A stretch of 64,000 nucleotides of DNA from Micrasema longulum (GCA_022494885.1 JAGVSM010002848.1:62001-126000); one strand, 5' to 3'. Shown: positions 42,250 through 53,439, counted from the stretch's first letter. Notes: generated by a model not told the origin, from the sequence alone. Made by a program: numbers and translations.

Positions 42250-42910
42250 AAATGGTTTTTCTTCTTCTTCTTCAGCCTTGTTCTCTCCACTGCTGGATAA
42301 AGGCCTCTTCCGAACGTCTCCATTCCTACCTACCACCCGCTTTCATCATCCACGTTTTGCCGGCTAAAGAGGCAATGTCATCGACCCATCTTTTCTGTGG
42401 CCTCCTAACACTTCTTTTGTTTGCTCATGGCTTTTATTATTCCAGGTGTCCACCTGCTATCATTTTGCCTCGCTAAGTGTCCACTGCCATTTTAATTTTG
42501 CTGCACGATCCATGATATCCATGACTCCGGTTTTGGCGCCTTATTACTTCATTTCTTATTCTGTCTCTCAGACATACACCGAGCATCTGTCTTTCCAGTG
42601 ATCGTTGGGTGAATTTTAATTTCTGGCTACTTTTCAGTATCACAGACATGGTTTCTAGTCCGTATTTGGTCACCGGCAATATGCACGATTCATAGACTTA
42701 TCCTTTTGAACATATTGGGACTTTTTTATTTTCAAAAATATATTTTAGCTTGCCAAAAGTAGCCAAACTTAGCCTTATTTTCCTTGGTAATTCCGCTGTC
42801 AGGTTATCTTTATCGAGTTTGACTTTGTATCCTAGATATATGTATTCATCAACCTCTTCGAATTTATTATTGTTAATGGAAATGACTCACTGCTGGACTC
42901 ATAATCTTTG
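42250..42910 (-). pseudogene. RTE-like LINE RT C-terminus with (GAA)n tail
   Basis: The minus strand reads KFEEVDEYIYLGYKVKLDKD, ILPVTKYGLETMSVILKSSQ, LERQMLGVCLRDRIRNEVIR, KRWVDDIASLAGKTWMMKAG and RPLSSSGENKAEEEEEK. 'EY.YLG', 'YG.ET', 'ML.....D.IRN..IR' and 'RW.DDI' are the RTE C-terminal series. The 3' end is a (GAA)n tail at 42257-42273. The frame changes at least twice. It joins the palm at 43516-44215 across an inserted block. Confidence 0.8.
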
Positions 42911-43515
42911 TTTTATAAATATTTATTTAAAAAACAATCGTTTTGAAGCCTAATGTAGTTCCATAAGACATTTTTAATACGACAATTATCAATTTCAAAA
43001 CGTTCTTAAATGCACTGTTTGAAACAAATTATTAATGTCGTAATAAAACTTTCTTTTTCATACAATTCTTTCTCTGTTTTTGATGTGTATTATTATTATC
43101 TTATCTCTTTCTGATATTGATTTATCAAATATTTTTGTGTACCGTATATTATATTATTTTCACATATATACTTACTGTTAACTAAATTTCATTGTTTGTT
43201 TTTAACAATAATTTGTTGATACCATTTTTTTTATACTTATAAGTTTATGAAAATGTATTTATTTTTTTGTTTGAACTCTTTACAAGTTATTTACAATTTG
43301 CTTTTTAATTTAATTACTTTTATTATATCCATTTTTTTTTTTTACTATGTAAAGTTTCACTTTTTATTTTGCATGGCAGTATGCTGCTTATTGTTTCTAA
43401 ATGTGTACAAAAAAGCATTGTTTATCTTTTAAATTTTTACGCACTATGTTTGTACTTACCTGTATATTTTTTGTAAATGCCCCTTGGGCGTATTGTAAAA
43501 TTAAATAAATAAAAT
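42911..43515 (+). mobile_element. Retroelement 3' end inserted in the RTE
   Basis: An AT-rich block whose plus-strand end reads TAAATGCCCCTTGGGCGTAT and a tail AATAAATAAAATAAAT at 43502-43518. It interrupts the RTE reading (..DMDELSEII on one side, KTKIMS-like on the other). The internal coding content is not recognised, and the left boundary is approximate. Confidence 0.55.
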
Positions 43516-44215
43516 AAATAATAATTTCGCTTAGTTCGTCCATGTCTTTACTTATGACCACTATGTCATTTGCGAATCTGAGGTGACTCAAGTACATGCC
43601 AACTATCTTTACACCCTTATTTTCCCAATTTAGGGTTTTAAATACATCCTCCAAGGCTAGCGTAAATAGCTTTGGCGACATTGTGTCCCCCTGTCTGAAA
43701 CGTTTCTCTATTTTGATTTCATCAGTTTATGTTTCTTCATCAATCCTCACATCCATGTAGCACTACCATAAATGAATTTTATCAATATAATGTATCTAGA
43801 ATCAACTATAGCATTCTGAAATGCTTTAATAACAGCCTATTTTTAACTGAGTCGAACGCTTTTCGATAGTCTAAAAAAGCTAAAGTAGTGTTATGTTGTA
43901 TTCAGTTGACTTTTTTATGAGTAGTCAAATTGATTGGATATGGTCTCTAGTCCCAAAGCCTTTGCGAAAGCCTGCTTGTTCTATAGTTGAAAGTAATCAA
44001 GTTTATGTGTTAATCGGTTAGTTAGAATTTTTGTTTATAATTTATAAAGGTGCGACAGTAGACTGATTGGTCTATAATTTTCTAGATTGTCACTATCGCC
44101 TTTTCAAAAAAAGAATTTAATTTTTGCGTTTTGCCAATCATCGGGTACTTTTTTCTCTTCTAAACATTTATCAAGTAATATTTTTATGGCTTATGTGTGT
44201 TTTCTACCACATGTA
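43516..44215 (-). pseudogene. RTE-like LINE reverse transcriptase, fingers and palm
   Basis: The minus strand reads EEKKVPDDWQNAKIKFFF, GDSDNLENYRPISLLSHLYK, later RFRQGDTMSPKLFTLALEDV, FKTLNWENKGVKIVGMYLSH and LRFANDIVVISKDMDELSE. 'NYRPISLLS', 'RQGD..SPKLF' and 'LRFADDIV' are diagnostic of the RTE clade. The catalytic box is FANDI here, so one of the two catalytic aspartates is changed to N and the copy is inactive even apart from its stops. It covers RT motifs 1 to 5 with several stops at 43750-44050. Confidence 0.85.
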
Positions 44216-44364
44216 AAATGTTTTATATATTTAAAAAAATAGTTGTATCTGTCTTTATTGGAATGCGAATCTGAGACACGTATAATTGTAAAGTACATAC
44301 GTACGTTACGTTTTCATCAAAATGAATTCCATGGCATATAATGTAATGCATTTTTCATTTTTTT

Positions 44365-44450
44365 AATTTCAATTTTATTTATTCATATATATGTACATTA
44401 CAAAATGGAATATCTTAATTTATACATTTATAAATAATTAAAATATTTTT
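44365..44450 (-). repeat. LINE-J 3' end
   Basis: ATTCATATATATGTACATTA and CAAAATGGAATATCTTAATT match 13585-13630, with an A-rich tail toward 44365. Confidence 0.55.
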
Positions 44451-44458
44451 TTATTCTG

Positions 44459-44955
44459 ATGTTGTTCTACACATGCATACAAAAATTTAAATCTCATAAA
44501 AAGTGGAAACGCACTGGATACATCTCTGACTATGAGACATTTTCATTACTACCATTGAGACAGAAAAGAGTTGCCCAAGAATGCTATAACAATTACATTG
44601 ATCAATCCGAATCTAACATTAATAATAATCCCAAAAAATTCTTGTCCTATATTAAATCTAAAAATCTAAAAATCCAGTCTCTAGTATTTTAAACAGCATG
44701 AATTACTTAAAAAAATATGCAGATAATAATCAAACTATCGGCAATTTGTTTAGTAAATATTTTAACGGAGTATACCCGTATGTTGATAATTCATCTATTA
44801 TAATGCCTGAAACTGAATCTAATACTTATATTCATCTTCTTCCTCTCTAATTTAATAATATGCATGATTCTTATTTAGAAACTTCGCTGGTCTGCCTTTA
44901 AACCGTATTTTTTATGTTATTATATCATAGTCGACTGTTAAAATACATATTTTTG
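44459..44955 (+). pseudogene. LINE-K internal-deletion derivative
   Basis: A 78-codon frame (44459-44692) reads SHKKWKRTGYISDYETFSLL, QECYNNYIDQSESNINNNPK and KFLSYIKSKN. A shifted frame gives MNYLKKYADNNQTIGNLFSK and YFNGVYPYVDNSS. This is the linker between endonuclease and RT in Jockey-like LINEs ('WK..G...DY..F......C........I..NPK.FW.YI..K', 'LF..YF..VY'). At about 44846 it jumps straight into the LINE-K 3' UTR (TTTAATAATATGCATGATTC), so the whole RT has been lost by internal deletion. Confidence 0.7.
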
Positions 44956-45478
44956 TTTAGCAACAACAAAACTTTCTTTTATAATTCTTATCACCATGTT
45001 TATGTATTTGTGAGCGTATATATTGTTGGAGTAATATTTGAGTATTTCATTATAATAGAAAGCTTCAGTATTTCAACGGTGTTCCTGTAATATTGCGCAA
45101 TCGTATATGACCAAGATGCCGGTCAGTCCGTCTACCACGTGACCAGTGGTTTTCATTTCAGCCGCTAGGGGCACTGCGGGCGCAAGAGTTTTTTTTTTTA
45201 TTTGCCTCCACTCGTTTGCGAGTGATTTTGGCTCTTAGAAACAAGAATAAGAAATTTAAAGAATATGCGCTTCAGTGAACGACAAAAAAAACTCATACCC
45301 ACGAAAAAATATAATATAATGTGAGGTAGTTAAAATCAGTATGAAAGAGTTATGTGGCAATACAATATTATTACCGTCTAAATTACACGTAAACATAACG
45401 TGAAATTTTGGGCCAAAAGTAAAGAGGGACATTTAATTAGACTTAATATTTAAATTTGGCAAATAATATTAAACAAAT

Positions 45479-45769
45479 TCAAATATTTTTCTTATTTGTC
45501 CTTAAGAATTTAGTCAGAAGTAAATAAGTATCCAAATCATTCTGAGCGAGTAAAAATTTTACGTTAAGAGGGAACGTATTATATTCTTCACAAATATTTT
45601 GAAGGAATTCGCTTCTGTCGTAGAGGGGACAGTCAAAGAACAGATGATCTAATGTCTCATCGTCATTTTCACAAAGACACATTGCCGAAGTAAAGACACC
45701 TATTCTCGATAAATGCGTGGCAACGAGACAATGTCCTATTCTCATTCTTAAAATTAAATAGATGTTCAA
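45479..45769 (-). pseudogene. LINE C-terminal Cys/His domain
   Basis: The frame reads LILRMRIGHCLVATHLSRIG, VFTSAMCLCENDDETLDHLF, FDCPLYDRSEFLQ and ends TNKKNI. 'R+R.GHC....HL.RIG....MC.C......+HL+.+CP....R' with C-x-C-x10-H-x4-C spacing is the conserved domain after RNase H in these LINEs. It is separated from the RNase H frame by the (TTTTA)n tract at 45885-45910. Confidence 0.8.
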
Positions 45770-45899
45770 TTTTGATTGCTTTTCGATTTCAAACCATGGT
45801 GTAATGGGGATGGAGCATTGAATACTTTTATAAAAAAACCCAGTCGAAGAATCCTGCCAGAAAATTGTCCACTCAGATCTGATTTTATTTTATTTTATT

Positions 45900-47174
45900 T
45901 TATTTTATAGTTGGTACACAATCATCAGTAGGACGACTAAAGGAGTGAGGGATGCTTCCATGAAGGCATGCTTCCTTTGCTAGGTGATCACCTCTTTCAT
46001 TTCCAGAAATTCCGATATGCGAAGGGATCCAACATAAGGTCACCTTGAAATTTCTCTCGAACGCAAAAAACATAAGATATTTTAGTTCATAAATTAGTCC
46101 ATCATTACTACCATAAATTCCAGGTTTCAACTTTTTGATGAGACTTAGGGAATCAGTTAATATTATTGACATAGGAATCTCAAGGTGTATAACTTCCATT
46201 AAAGCCTCTTTTAGTGCAATGCACTCGGCAGTAAAAACTGAGGATTCGGAAGGCAATATGAAAAGTCTACTTAATTGAAAAGTTGGAATATAAAATGCCG
46301 CACCACAACCTTGGGCTGTTTTAGATCCATCAGTTAATATAAATGTGGAACCAGGCCATTTTTCTTCTATACTTGCCAAGAATGTTTGGTTATTACCTTG
46401 GTGATTTAATCGTGCAAACGATATATCAATACTTTTATGTTCTTCTATTTGAGAGGAAAATATTAGTGCTTTATATAGAGTAGAAAATATTGGCAGGTTG
46501 TCCCTAGGGTAAATTGTAAATACTGACTGAATATACTGCATGGACGAACACAATAAAGGAATAGATCTGCGAGCGTTTGTTTCATTTGTCATCTTTTGAG
46601 TTAGAATTGATAAGGATTTTATCAAAGGATGATCCTCAGATTTAATTCGTTTTAAAACAAATTTTATCGCGAGATATTTCCTGCACAGCAACAATGACAT
46701 TTCACCAGTTTCTACCTGTAGAGATACAATAGGTGAGGACTTCATCGCTCCTAAAATTAAACGTAAACTCTTTGACTGAATTTGGTCTAATTTTTTCAAT
46801 TGATATTTTGGTAACGAGTCAAAAAAATAACTGCCATAATCGAGATGACTACGAATCAATGCTTTATCCAACATTTTTAAGGTCGACGGGTGAGCCCCCC
46901 ACCACACTCGAGACACGGCTCGAAGAATTTTAAGGTTCCTCTCGCACTTTGCGACAACCTCTTCTATGTATGCATTCCATGATAATTTCCTATCGATAGT
47001 CATACCCAAGAATTTCACTGACTGCTTAATTGGGATCGGTATTTCCTGAAATTTGATGCATATATCCGGTATTTTATGTTTATTGGAAAATATTACTAAT
47101 AGACTTTTTGAGGGAGCAACTTCAAAATAATTACTTCTCAGCCACAACTCTAGATAACGTATTATTGTCTCCAT
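45900..47174 (-). pseudogene. LINE RT thumb plus RNase H (424 codons open)
   Basis: The longest open frame in the window. Residues 1-150 are RT thumb and connection (FEVAPSKSLLVIFSNK, VKFLGMTIDRKLSWNAYIEE, DKALIRSHLDYGSYFFDSLP, DQIQSKSLRLILGAMKSSP). Residues about 278-412 are RNase H: D in FILTDGSKTAQGCGAAFY, E in FTAECIALKEAL, D in IILTDSLSLIKKL and D in CWIPSHIGISGNERGDHLAK, so the D-E-D-D catalytic set is intact. The first M is an internal methionine, since the frame should continue upstream (VTQGAIE) into the YADD block at 47192-47446, one frame away. Its length and intact motifs suggest a fairly young copy. Confidence 0.85.
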
Positions 47175-47191
47175 TTCGATCGCACCCTGCG

Positions 47192-47446
47192 TTACGTATG
47201 GTGGAGATAAATAATAAAATCGTCAGCATATTGTAAAATTCTACTCATACTTGGGAGGAAACTATGTAGGTCTATAGTATATATGTTAAACAGCAAAGGG
47301 CTAAAGGGCGCAATAGCTAGTACCACGCGATATTTAGTTCCAGCGTTCACAGGAAAACGCTCGTAATAATAATAATATATGTGGCCAATGAATGTTTTGT
47401 AGGGCGAAGACGGCCAAGAACGAATTGTCATGATCATATAAACCAA
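47192..47446 (-). pseudogene. LINE RT palm with YADD, frame-shifted
   Basis: The minus frame reads RFPVNAGTKYRVVLAIAPFS, PLLFNIYTIDLHSFLPSM and RILQYADDFIIYLHHT before a stop. The usual 'G.PQG..LSPLLFN.Y..D' is altered to AGTKYRVVLAIAPFSPLLFN. A one-base frame difference at about 47190 separates it from the downstream thumb/RNase H frame. The first ~25 codons (47446-47375) are not LINE-like. Confidence 0.75.
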
Positions 47447-47460
47447 AATCTATCTTCAAA
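47385..47460 (+). pseudogene. Possible RTE C-terminal scrap
   Basis: The plus frame reads NECFVGRRRPRTNCHDHINQ followed by NL. 'GRRRPRTSW.D.I..DL' is the GRP box of RTE C-termini. About 25 codons only. Confidence 0.35.
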
Positions 47461-47487
47461 AAATCATTTTCTTTTTCCTCACTTGAA

Positions 47488-48240
47488 CAACGAGGAAATT
47501 CAGCGGTTTTATTTGTTAATAGACTATCAAACTAACGGAAAAATATGTCTTTTTTATTTTTCTGTTTCGTATTATCAGCGCTATGATTTTTAAGTTTTAA
47601 AATTACTCGCCTGTGACGTCACAAGTCTATTAGTGAGTTGGCTTCCCAGAAACCGTAAAACGAAAATCTATAACAACACAATCGTTGGTTGATTCTTAAG
47701 AAGTTGTAACGTAGTGGCCCCTAAGCTATACAACTTTTTAAGTAAACATATTGGCGAACAAAATTAAAAACAATATTTTCAAAGCTAGAGTACATAAATG
47801 GATTACTAAAAAGACTAGACAGGAAGCTGAAGAATATGTTTCATATATAAGAAGATAATTTTAGTTTCTTGAAAATCCTTTTTCGTTTTGTTGATGTAGG
47901 TATGTTTTAATTTTTTTTTTATTTCTTTTGAATTTTTACACAATTGATGTGAAATTATGTACAATTATGTATAAATACATAATACATTGACACTCCGGAA
48001 CGTGCCTGTGGGCCAGTGGAGTGGCTATATCTATAAAAAAGACATATATACTGAATGTACCTACCTATTGTATAAACATTTTTGTTAACTATGTATTTGC
48101 ATTTTATATTGGATTAAATAAATAAATAAAAGTTTATTCTTTTTTTGGTACGTTTTCGAGAAACTTCACGGTACAATTAAATGCTCTAATTTTTACAATA
48201 TTTTTTTTACATCAAATTTCCCGTTGCACTGAACTTCCTC
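47488..48240. mobile_element. MITE-E copy interrupted by a LINE
   Basis: The left end CAACGAGGAAATTCAGCGG and right end CCGTTGCACTGAACTTCCTC are the MITE-E termini in inverted orientation. The internal CCTGTGACGTCACAAG and CAGAAACCGTAAAACG match other copies. About 410 bp of LINE sequence (47715-48126) sits inside. Confidence 0.7.
47715..48126 (+). pseudogene. LINE C-terminus inserted in MITE-E
   Basis: The plus strand reads VVAPKLYNFLSKHIGE and, one frame over, KNNIFKARVHKWITKKTRQE with AEEYVSYIRR and a stop at about 47860. 'P+LYN.LP..I........FK..+..WL' is the C-terminus of Jockey-like LINEs. The 3' UTR contains GGAACGTGCCTGTGGGCCAG and ends (AATA)n at 48115-48128. Confidence 0.65.
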
Positions 48241-50084
48241 TTTTCCACTTTGTCCCTTTCGGAATTTGCAATTTTTGCCGACTGTAATATGTTGTATTAA
48301 TAATAATCAATAATTTTTCATACGGCCGTAAAATTAATTACTTTAAACATGTTAACGCCAGCTTTAAATTCTGAAAAGCATTTTCAGTTATTTCAAGTCC
48401 GCTGTAACGAGCTGATACCTACGCAGTTTCCGCGTCAAATTTATGGCTGGAAATCGTCCTCAATATTGGTTTCTCGCATTCCAAATGCACGCCCTATACC
48501 ATTACGGTTGATTGAGCACACGAGAATGTGACTCGCCAGTCGCTGGTAAATGAATATGGGAGATTAATAGCCTTATATATTTGTAAAAATCTCCCTAAAA
48601 CAATTGTCATTGGTTTTGATGCGAACGATAAATCTCACTTCACTTGTACATATTTCTTTTATATTAAATTTTAACGTACCTATGGCATGGACTTTTTTAT
48701 TTAAATATGCAATATAAAATCAATAAATTAAAAACAGTGTATTACGCAATTAAAATCTATAAACAGCAATTAATTAGAAATGAGAAAATGTACAAAAAGG
48801 CTATAAAAAAAACGGTTAGTAGAGCTGGATAGAAGTAAAATGGATTGTTTCATTCGCCTAACACTGAATCAACTGCTTCACAAATGGATAGTTTATCTTC
48901 TTTCATTGTACGTTTTATAATATAATGTTTTTTTTCCTCGTTTATTCTCGCATGTAAAAATATTTAAAAAAAAAGCGTATTGTGTAGTGTCCTTGGCACG
49001 GGTAACTTCAGTGAGGTCACATTATTTTTATTATTAATCTTTATTTATAATAGAAAAAAACGAATAAACAAATATACACTTTTACGCTTTTTTATATTTT
49101 TATTAATTTAACTAAAGTCCCGCCAATCCACTTTCTGTGGGTTTGTTGGTAGAGATTTATATTAATACTGACTTATATAATATAACCTAAATTTATAAAA
49201 CAATGAATTTACAGATATAATTTATAGCCGGATAGATCAGTTATATAGATACAAACAAACGGTTTTTTTTATTTTTTTAAGAAAATATATATTTACACAT
49301 AAGCTAGTTTTATAACTATTCATATATAAACTTTTGATCGAGTACTTACTTTCTTCTTTTGCTCTTGTTACATTGTGTGTTTAATTAATGTTATTTTGGC
49401 AATAAATCAAAAACGCTAGGTACCAAATAATTAAGTGTTCTAATGTTTCAGAGGAATAAAAAAATATATATTGATTAAATTGTTCTAAAATGATGCAAAG
49501 CCACAGTAATCCTTGAACTGGCAGAGTTTTAAGTGTTTTATAGCGGATAACTCTTCTTTGTCTTTAAATCTCTGCTAGTACAATTTTCTTAACTATAGAG
49601 TACTGTAGACCCTGGATCGTTTAAATATTCAACTAATAATATTAGGCAAAACAATATTTTTGCATGTGGAGATATTTTGTACGAGCATTCAGTTTTTTTT
49701 TGCATTTATAAAAACACGATAGTCATGAACCCACTTTAACAATTTACTAAAATCATTTTGCAGATGACTGCGATGCACTAAGTTTTGTTTATTTTACAGG
49801 AAATAGATTTTCCCTGGCATTAAATATGTATTTTTATGTATGGCATAAATTAAATTACAAAAAATAAATAAATATCTGCTGGGGTGTTTTTCAGACCTGA
49901 AACTTGTCATTTTCATACGTATCCTTATGGTTCTTACAGCGTACAATAACCACTAGCCATTCTTCTTTACAATAGAGAGGTTCTATTTGGCGAATTTCTG
50001 GAGCAAACTAAAACAAAGAATTTTCTGTGATTTTGAAAACTTTTTTCATTTGGAGTTCTACTTTGCAAGCTTAAAAAGCATATC
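48241..50084. other. AT-rich intergenic sequence
   Basis: No recognisable gene or repeat end. 48340-48540 is less AT-rich with a 60-codon plus frame without resemblance. Confidence 0.3.
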
Positions 50085-50290
50085 TTTTTACAAAAACATA
50101 CAGTCAACAATGATTAAATTACATAATATAGATAAGGCTTAAAGACAGACCAGCGAAGCATCTAAATAAAAATCATACATATTAAATTATGGTACATGTT
50201 TTAATGTGTGCGTGAATATGTGTATATATATAGTGAAGGGTCAGTGTTTATAAGAGGTTGAGATAAATTATTTGGTCCCAGTTAGGCGAC
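50085..50290 (-). repeat. LINE-K 3' UTR
   Basis: ACAAAAACATACAGTCAACA, TTAAAGACAGACCAGCGAAG and AAATAAAAATCATACATATT are the reverse complement of the LINE-K 3' end. 5'-truncated. Confidence 0.6.
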
Positions 50291-51385
50291 ATTATAGAGG
50301 TAGGTTATCACAAACCAATAAGCAAATTTTTAAGATTAAGAAAAATAATGCAGATAACCAAATAAAGTACCTACAAACAACTTACCTTTCACCAGTTTCG
50401 CTCAATCGGCAAGAACACGAGATTTCTTCAAAAGAATAAGATTATGTTGTATAAATTTAATAGATTAGTTAATATAAAAATTCAGAATTCTGCCTAGCTA
50501 ATATGAGTAAGTGGTTGACAATAAATTTATCTAAGAAGTAAATATTCGTAACAATAATAATGACATCTGAAATAGATTCTTGATTGTTTTCTTCTCGAGA
50601 TGATATGAAATAATGTTGATTTTACAAAATAAATTCCGCAGATAGAACTCGATATGCGACGTCTTTGGTTGATATATTTTTAACTCATGGTTGGCTCAGT
50701 TGATGATTTCCCAGAAGATTGTCGACGTTTTAATTCAGTAAATGATCGTCTGCTTCATTGCATTTGTAAATTTGTGTCTCATGATCTTGAAGAAAGCTTT
50801 AAAGTCTGACACCGACTTTTCCAGGTATTTATGAATAAACTTCGTAATAATTAGTGATCCATTCAAATCATGGAGTAAATATACTACATTGTAAAATCTT
50901 TATCATCGGACAAAGTAGATAAAAGGTGGAATAAATAAAAATAGAATAAGGTGAAAAAATGGAAGAAGATAGAAACAGGTAGAAAAAGGGAGAAAAAAGG
51001 TTGAAGAAAGGTAGAAAAAGGGAACCTGGATAAAATACAATCTCATTAGAATATGATATCTCTCTACGAGAATTTTGCTAGTAAATTTAAAACAAATAGG
51101 CTTACGTTACGTTGAACGTTCCCTTTCTTGAAGGACTACATTTTTGAAATGTGCGGTCGCCTCTCTTTGAGTCCTTGCGCGACAGCTGGACTGTTCGTCC
51201 CGAGTTTTCAAATGGAAAATAAATTTATTTCTAACGCACGGATATCGTATGGATGAGTTACTACCGCGGCCGTCAGATGACGCTAAATCAGGCAACATAG
51301 AATTATAATCCAGTACTAAAATGCTTTCAAAACGAGGTACATTGGACTTGTTTTTTACAACGTTACAATATGTACATATATGTAT
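50291..51385. other. Intergenic sequence, nothing firm
   Basis: 50930-51020 holds imperfect repeats of AGGTAGAAAAAGGGA. 51100-51300 is CpG-richer (ACTACCGCGGCCGTCAGATG) with a 63-codon minus frame of no known family. Confidence 0.3.
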
Positions 51386-51389
51386 ATAT

Positions 51390-51563
51390 ACGACTATATG
51401 TTAAAAGGTGTGTGTGTGTATTTGTATGATAGTAAGTATAGAGGTGTGTTTGTGTGAGAGTAAGTGTTTAGATGTGTATAAGCGTGAGCTTCATTAAAAT
51501 GCAAGTGGGAGCGTATCGCAGCCAGATAGAATGAGTCTTAATTTATTTTTAAATAAATTAAGG
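51390..51563 (-). repeat. LINE-K 3' UTR, left part
   Basis: GGGAGCGTATCGCAGCCAGA, AGTCTTAATTTATTTTTAAA and TAAATTAAGGAGCATG match 38090-38150. Continues at 51796-51960 after an insertion. Confidence 0.65.
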
Positions 51564-51795
51564 AGCATGTTTAATATTTATTTATTTACATACGGCATTT
51601 CTGCCATTTACATATTTGTGGTATAAAGAGTGCTTAAAAATAAAAATATAAAAAATCGAGGATGATTTATTAATATACTCGTACTATACACATTATAAAT
51701 TACTTGAAATACATATAAATTTTAAAGAAATTATACAATAACAAAATACATTAATCGATCAAATTATAACTATTCTAACCCAATCTCCTGAAGTT
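51564..51795 (-). mobile_element. Retroposed insertion in LINE-K
   Basis: Unrelated AT-rich block whose minus-strand end reads GGCAGAAATGCCGTATGT and AAATAAATAAATATTAAA, a LINE-like tailed 3' end with a small GGCAGAAATGCC hairpin. Both sides are LINE-K. Target duplication not clear. Confidence 0.55.
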
Positions 51796-51960
51796 GATAT
51801 ATCAATAGATGGAAAAAAAAACATTATAGTTTTAGCATTAACGAAAGAGGAAAGAGTGTTGTGCATAGTTAGTGCTACAGACTGACAGATATAATAAATA
51901 TTTATTTCTTGTCAAGCGAATTGGGACATTTAAATTCATTTTGTACTGTAGATTTAAAGC
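51796..51960 (-). pseudogene. LINE-K C-terminal coding remnant
   Basis: It matches 38160-38290 (ATATATCAATAGATG, GTTGTGCATAGTTAGTGCTA, ATTTATTTCTTGTCAAGCGA), the region encoding the LINE-K C-terminus. Frames are broken. Confidence 0.6.
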
Positions 51961-52305
51961 TTAAAAGGTTTTATCATCGTTCGGCGTGCATTACCGCCAT
52001 TTTAAAATTTTGACAAAAAATATATTTTATTTATATGTCGACTGTTTGTTTCTGTAAAATAAATAAATAACTAAAAAAGCATTTTCATGACGAATGTGGA
52101 TTTTGGTGTTTTATTCACGTATAAAATACCTTATTGCGACAATTTCTTCATTTTCAACTTCAAAGTGGCAAAAGGTGGTCTCCCGTGTTTTTTAGTTATT
52201 ATTATGGATAACTTATATAGCGCCATTTTCGTAATATAATACCTCAAGGGTCTTATAACTCCCTCTATGGTACAGATATGTGTATAAATATAAGATTTGA
52301 GTGAA
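51961..52305. other. Intergenic sequence
   Basis: 52020-52070 ends GTCGACTGTTTGTTTCTG and AAAATAAATAAATAA, another LINE-K-type 3' tail on the plus strand. Confidence 0.35.
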
Positions 52306-52310
52306 GGCAG

Positions 52311-52698
52311 GGATACATTGTTCTCGTGTGTTTTGGAGTGTTGTGTTGGGGAGCTATCTGGCGCGTATTGCTTAAATGGATATTGTATGGGTAGAATTAC
52401 ATTGCTCTCTCTGTACCGTGTCGCATTTGGCAGTAGGCACATTCCGTGTCATTTTTGTCGTGTGAAGTGACGAGAAACATGTTTAATTTCATTAAGCCCG
52501 CCGTCTTTGTTTATGTTATTTGGGAGTCTGTATATTTCAATTGACTCTTTTATTATTCTAAAGGTAATCCACACACCTATTCAACTTACTCGAGGCGCCT
52601 CGGCACAACACACGAGAGCAATGTAATTCTACAGGCACAGTATCCATATAAGCGATACGCGCCAGATTACTCCCCAACACACGTGAACAATGTAATCC
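52311..52698. repeat. Inverted repeat built of a tandem unit
   Basis: Left arm 52311-52408 and right arm 52613-52698 are complementary (TAGAATTACATTGCTCTC against GAGAGCAATGTAATTCTA; GGCGCGTATTGCTTA against AAGCGATACGCGCC). Within an arm the motif TTACATTG-TTC-CGTGTGTTG recurs at both ends, so the arm itself may be a pair of about 80-bp units. Confidence 0.6.
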
Positions 52699-52699
52699 A

Positions 52700-53410
52700 C
52701 CCTTTATAATACCTTACTATAATGTTTGTAATAATAGACAAAAGGGGCCCAACATTTTTTTTTTAAGCAGGTCGCCTACTGGTTAAACATTAACTTCTCT
52801 AACCATGCTGAAAGTATGCAGTACCATGGAATAAACTCTCTTAAAAGCCGAAGAATAATGTTGGACCAGTTATTTTTTCTTTGTTGTTATGATTGTTAAA
52901 TTGTAAAATTGATTCTCCTAATCTACTTGAAAGACCTTCATTCCGTGTGCCATCTAGACAGACAAGATAAAATTTTCTGTTTTACACTGACAATGCGTCA
53001 ACAAACTATTTGAAACAATCTACAATACCTAGAATATGCGATTAATATAACAATAGATTTACCAAAGCTGATATTTTTTGTGACAATTTATGTAAATTAA
53101 GGTCAAAAATCATTGAAATTTTGAGAGAGGCGGATATTTAACTTTAATATTTTATACATATTTTTTCATTTCTTTCTTTTTACATTTGTTGCACATATTT
53201 AGGTGTAAACAATGTTTTGGTGTGTGCGTGAGTGTCTACACTAATATATAAAGAAATTGTCAATATTTGTGTCCATAGTGTTTGTTTACCCAATAAAATA
53301 AATAAATAAATAAGCACCTACTGACGAATTGCATTCAGCCAATTCAGCAGGACTTGATATGTTTTTTTTTTTTTTTAAATAAATATAAAATAATAATTAA
53401 CATTGACTTT
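52700..53410. other. AT-rich sequence with a LINE-like 3' tail
   Basis: 53218-53312 (TGTGTGCGTGAGTGTC, then CCAATAAAATAAATAAATAA) looks like a retroelement 3' end. No coding remnant. Confidence 0.3.
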
Positions 53411-53439
53411 CCAAATGCATCCCTGTGTGTGGTATAAAT

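Larger units (their letters stand above)
45190..47446 (-). mobile_element. 5'-truncated RNase H-bearing LINE (I/R1-like)
   Basis: On the minus strand, in order: RT palm (47390-47192, with PLLFNIYTIDLHSFLP and ILQYADDFIIY), RT thumb and RNase H (47174-45900), a microsatellite-broken linker, the C-terminal Cys domain (45769-45479) and a 3' UTR ending in a poly(A) at 45201-45190. The element is 5'-truncated within the RT fingers at about 47370. This is the most complete transposon in the window. Confidence 0.85.

Noticed and set aside
42115..42476. Frames on both strands as independent genes
   Set aside because: They are parts and shadows of the RTE C-terminus on the minus strand.
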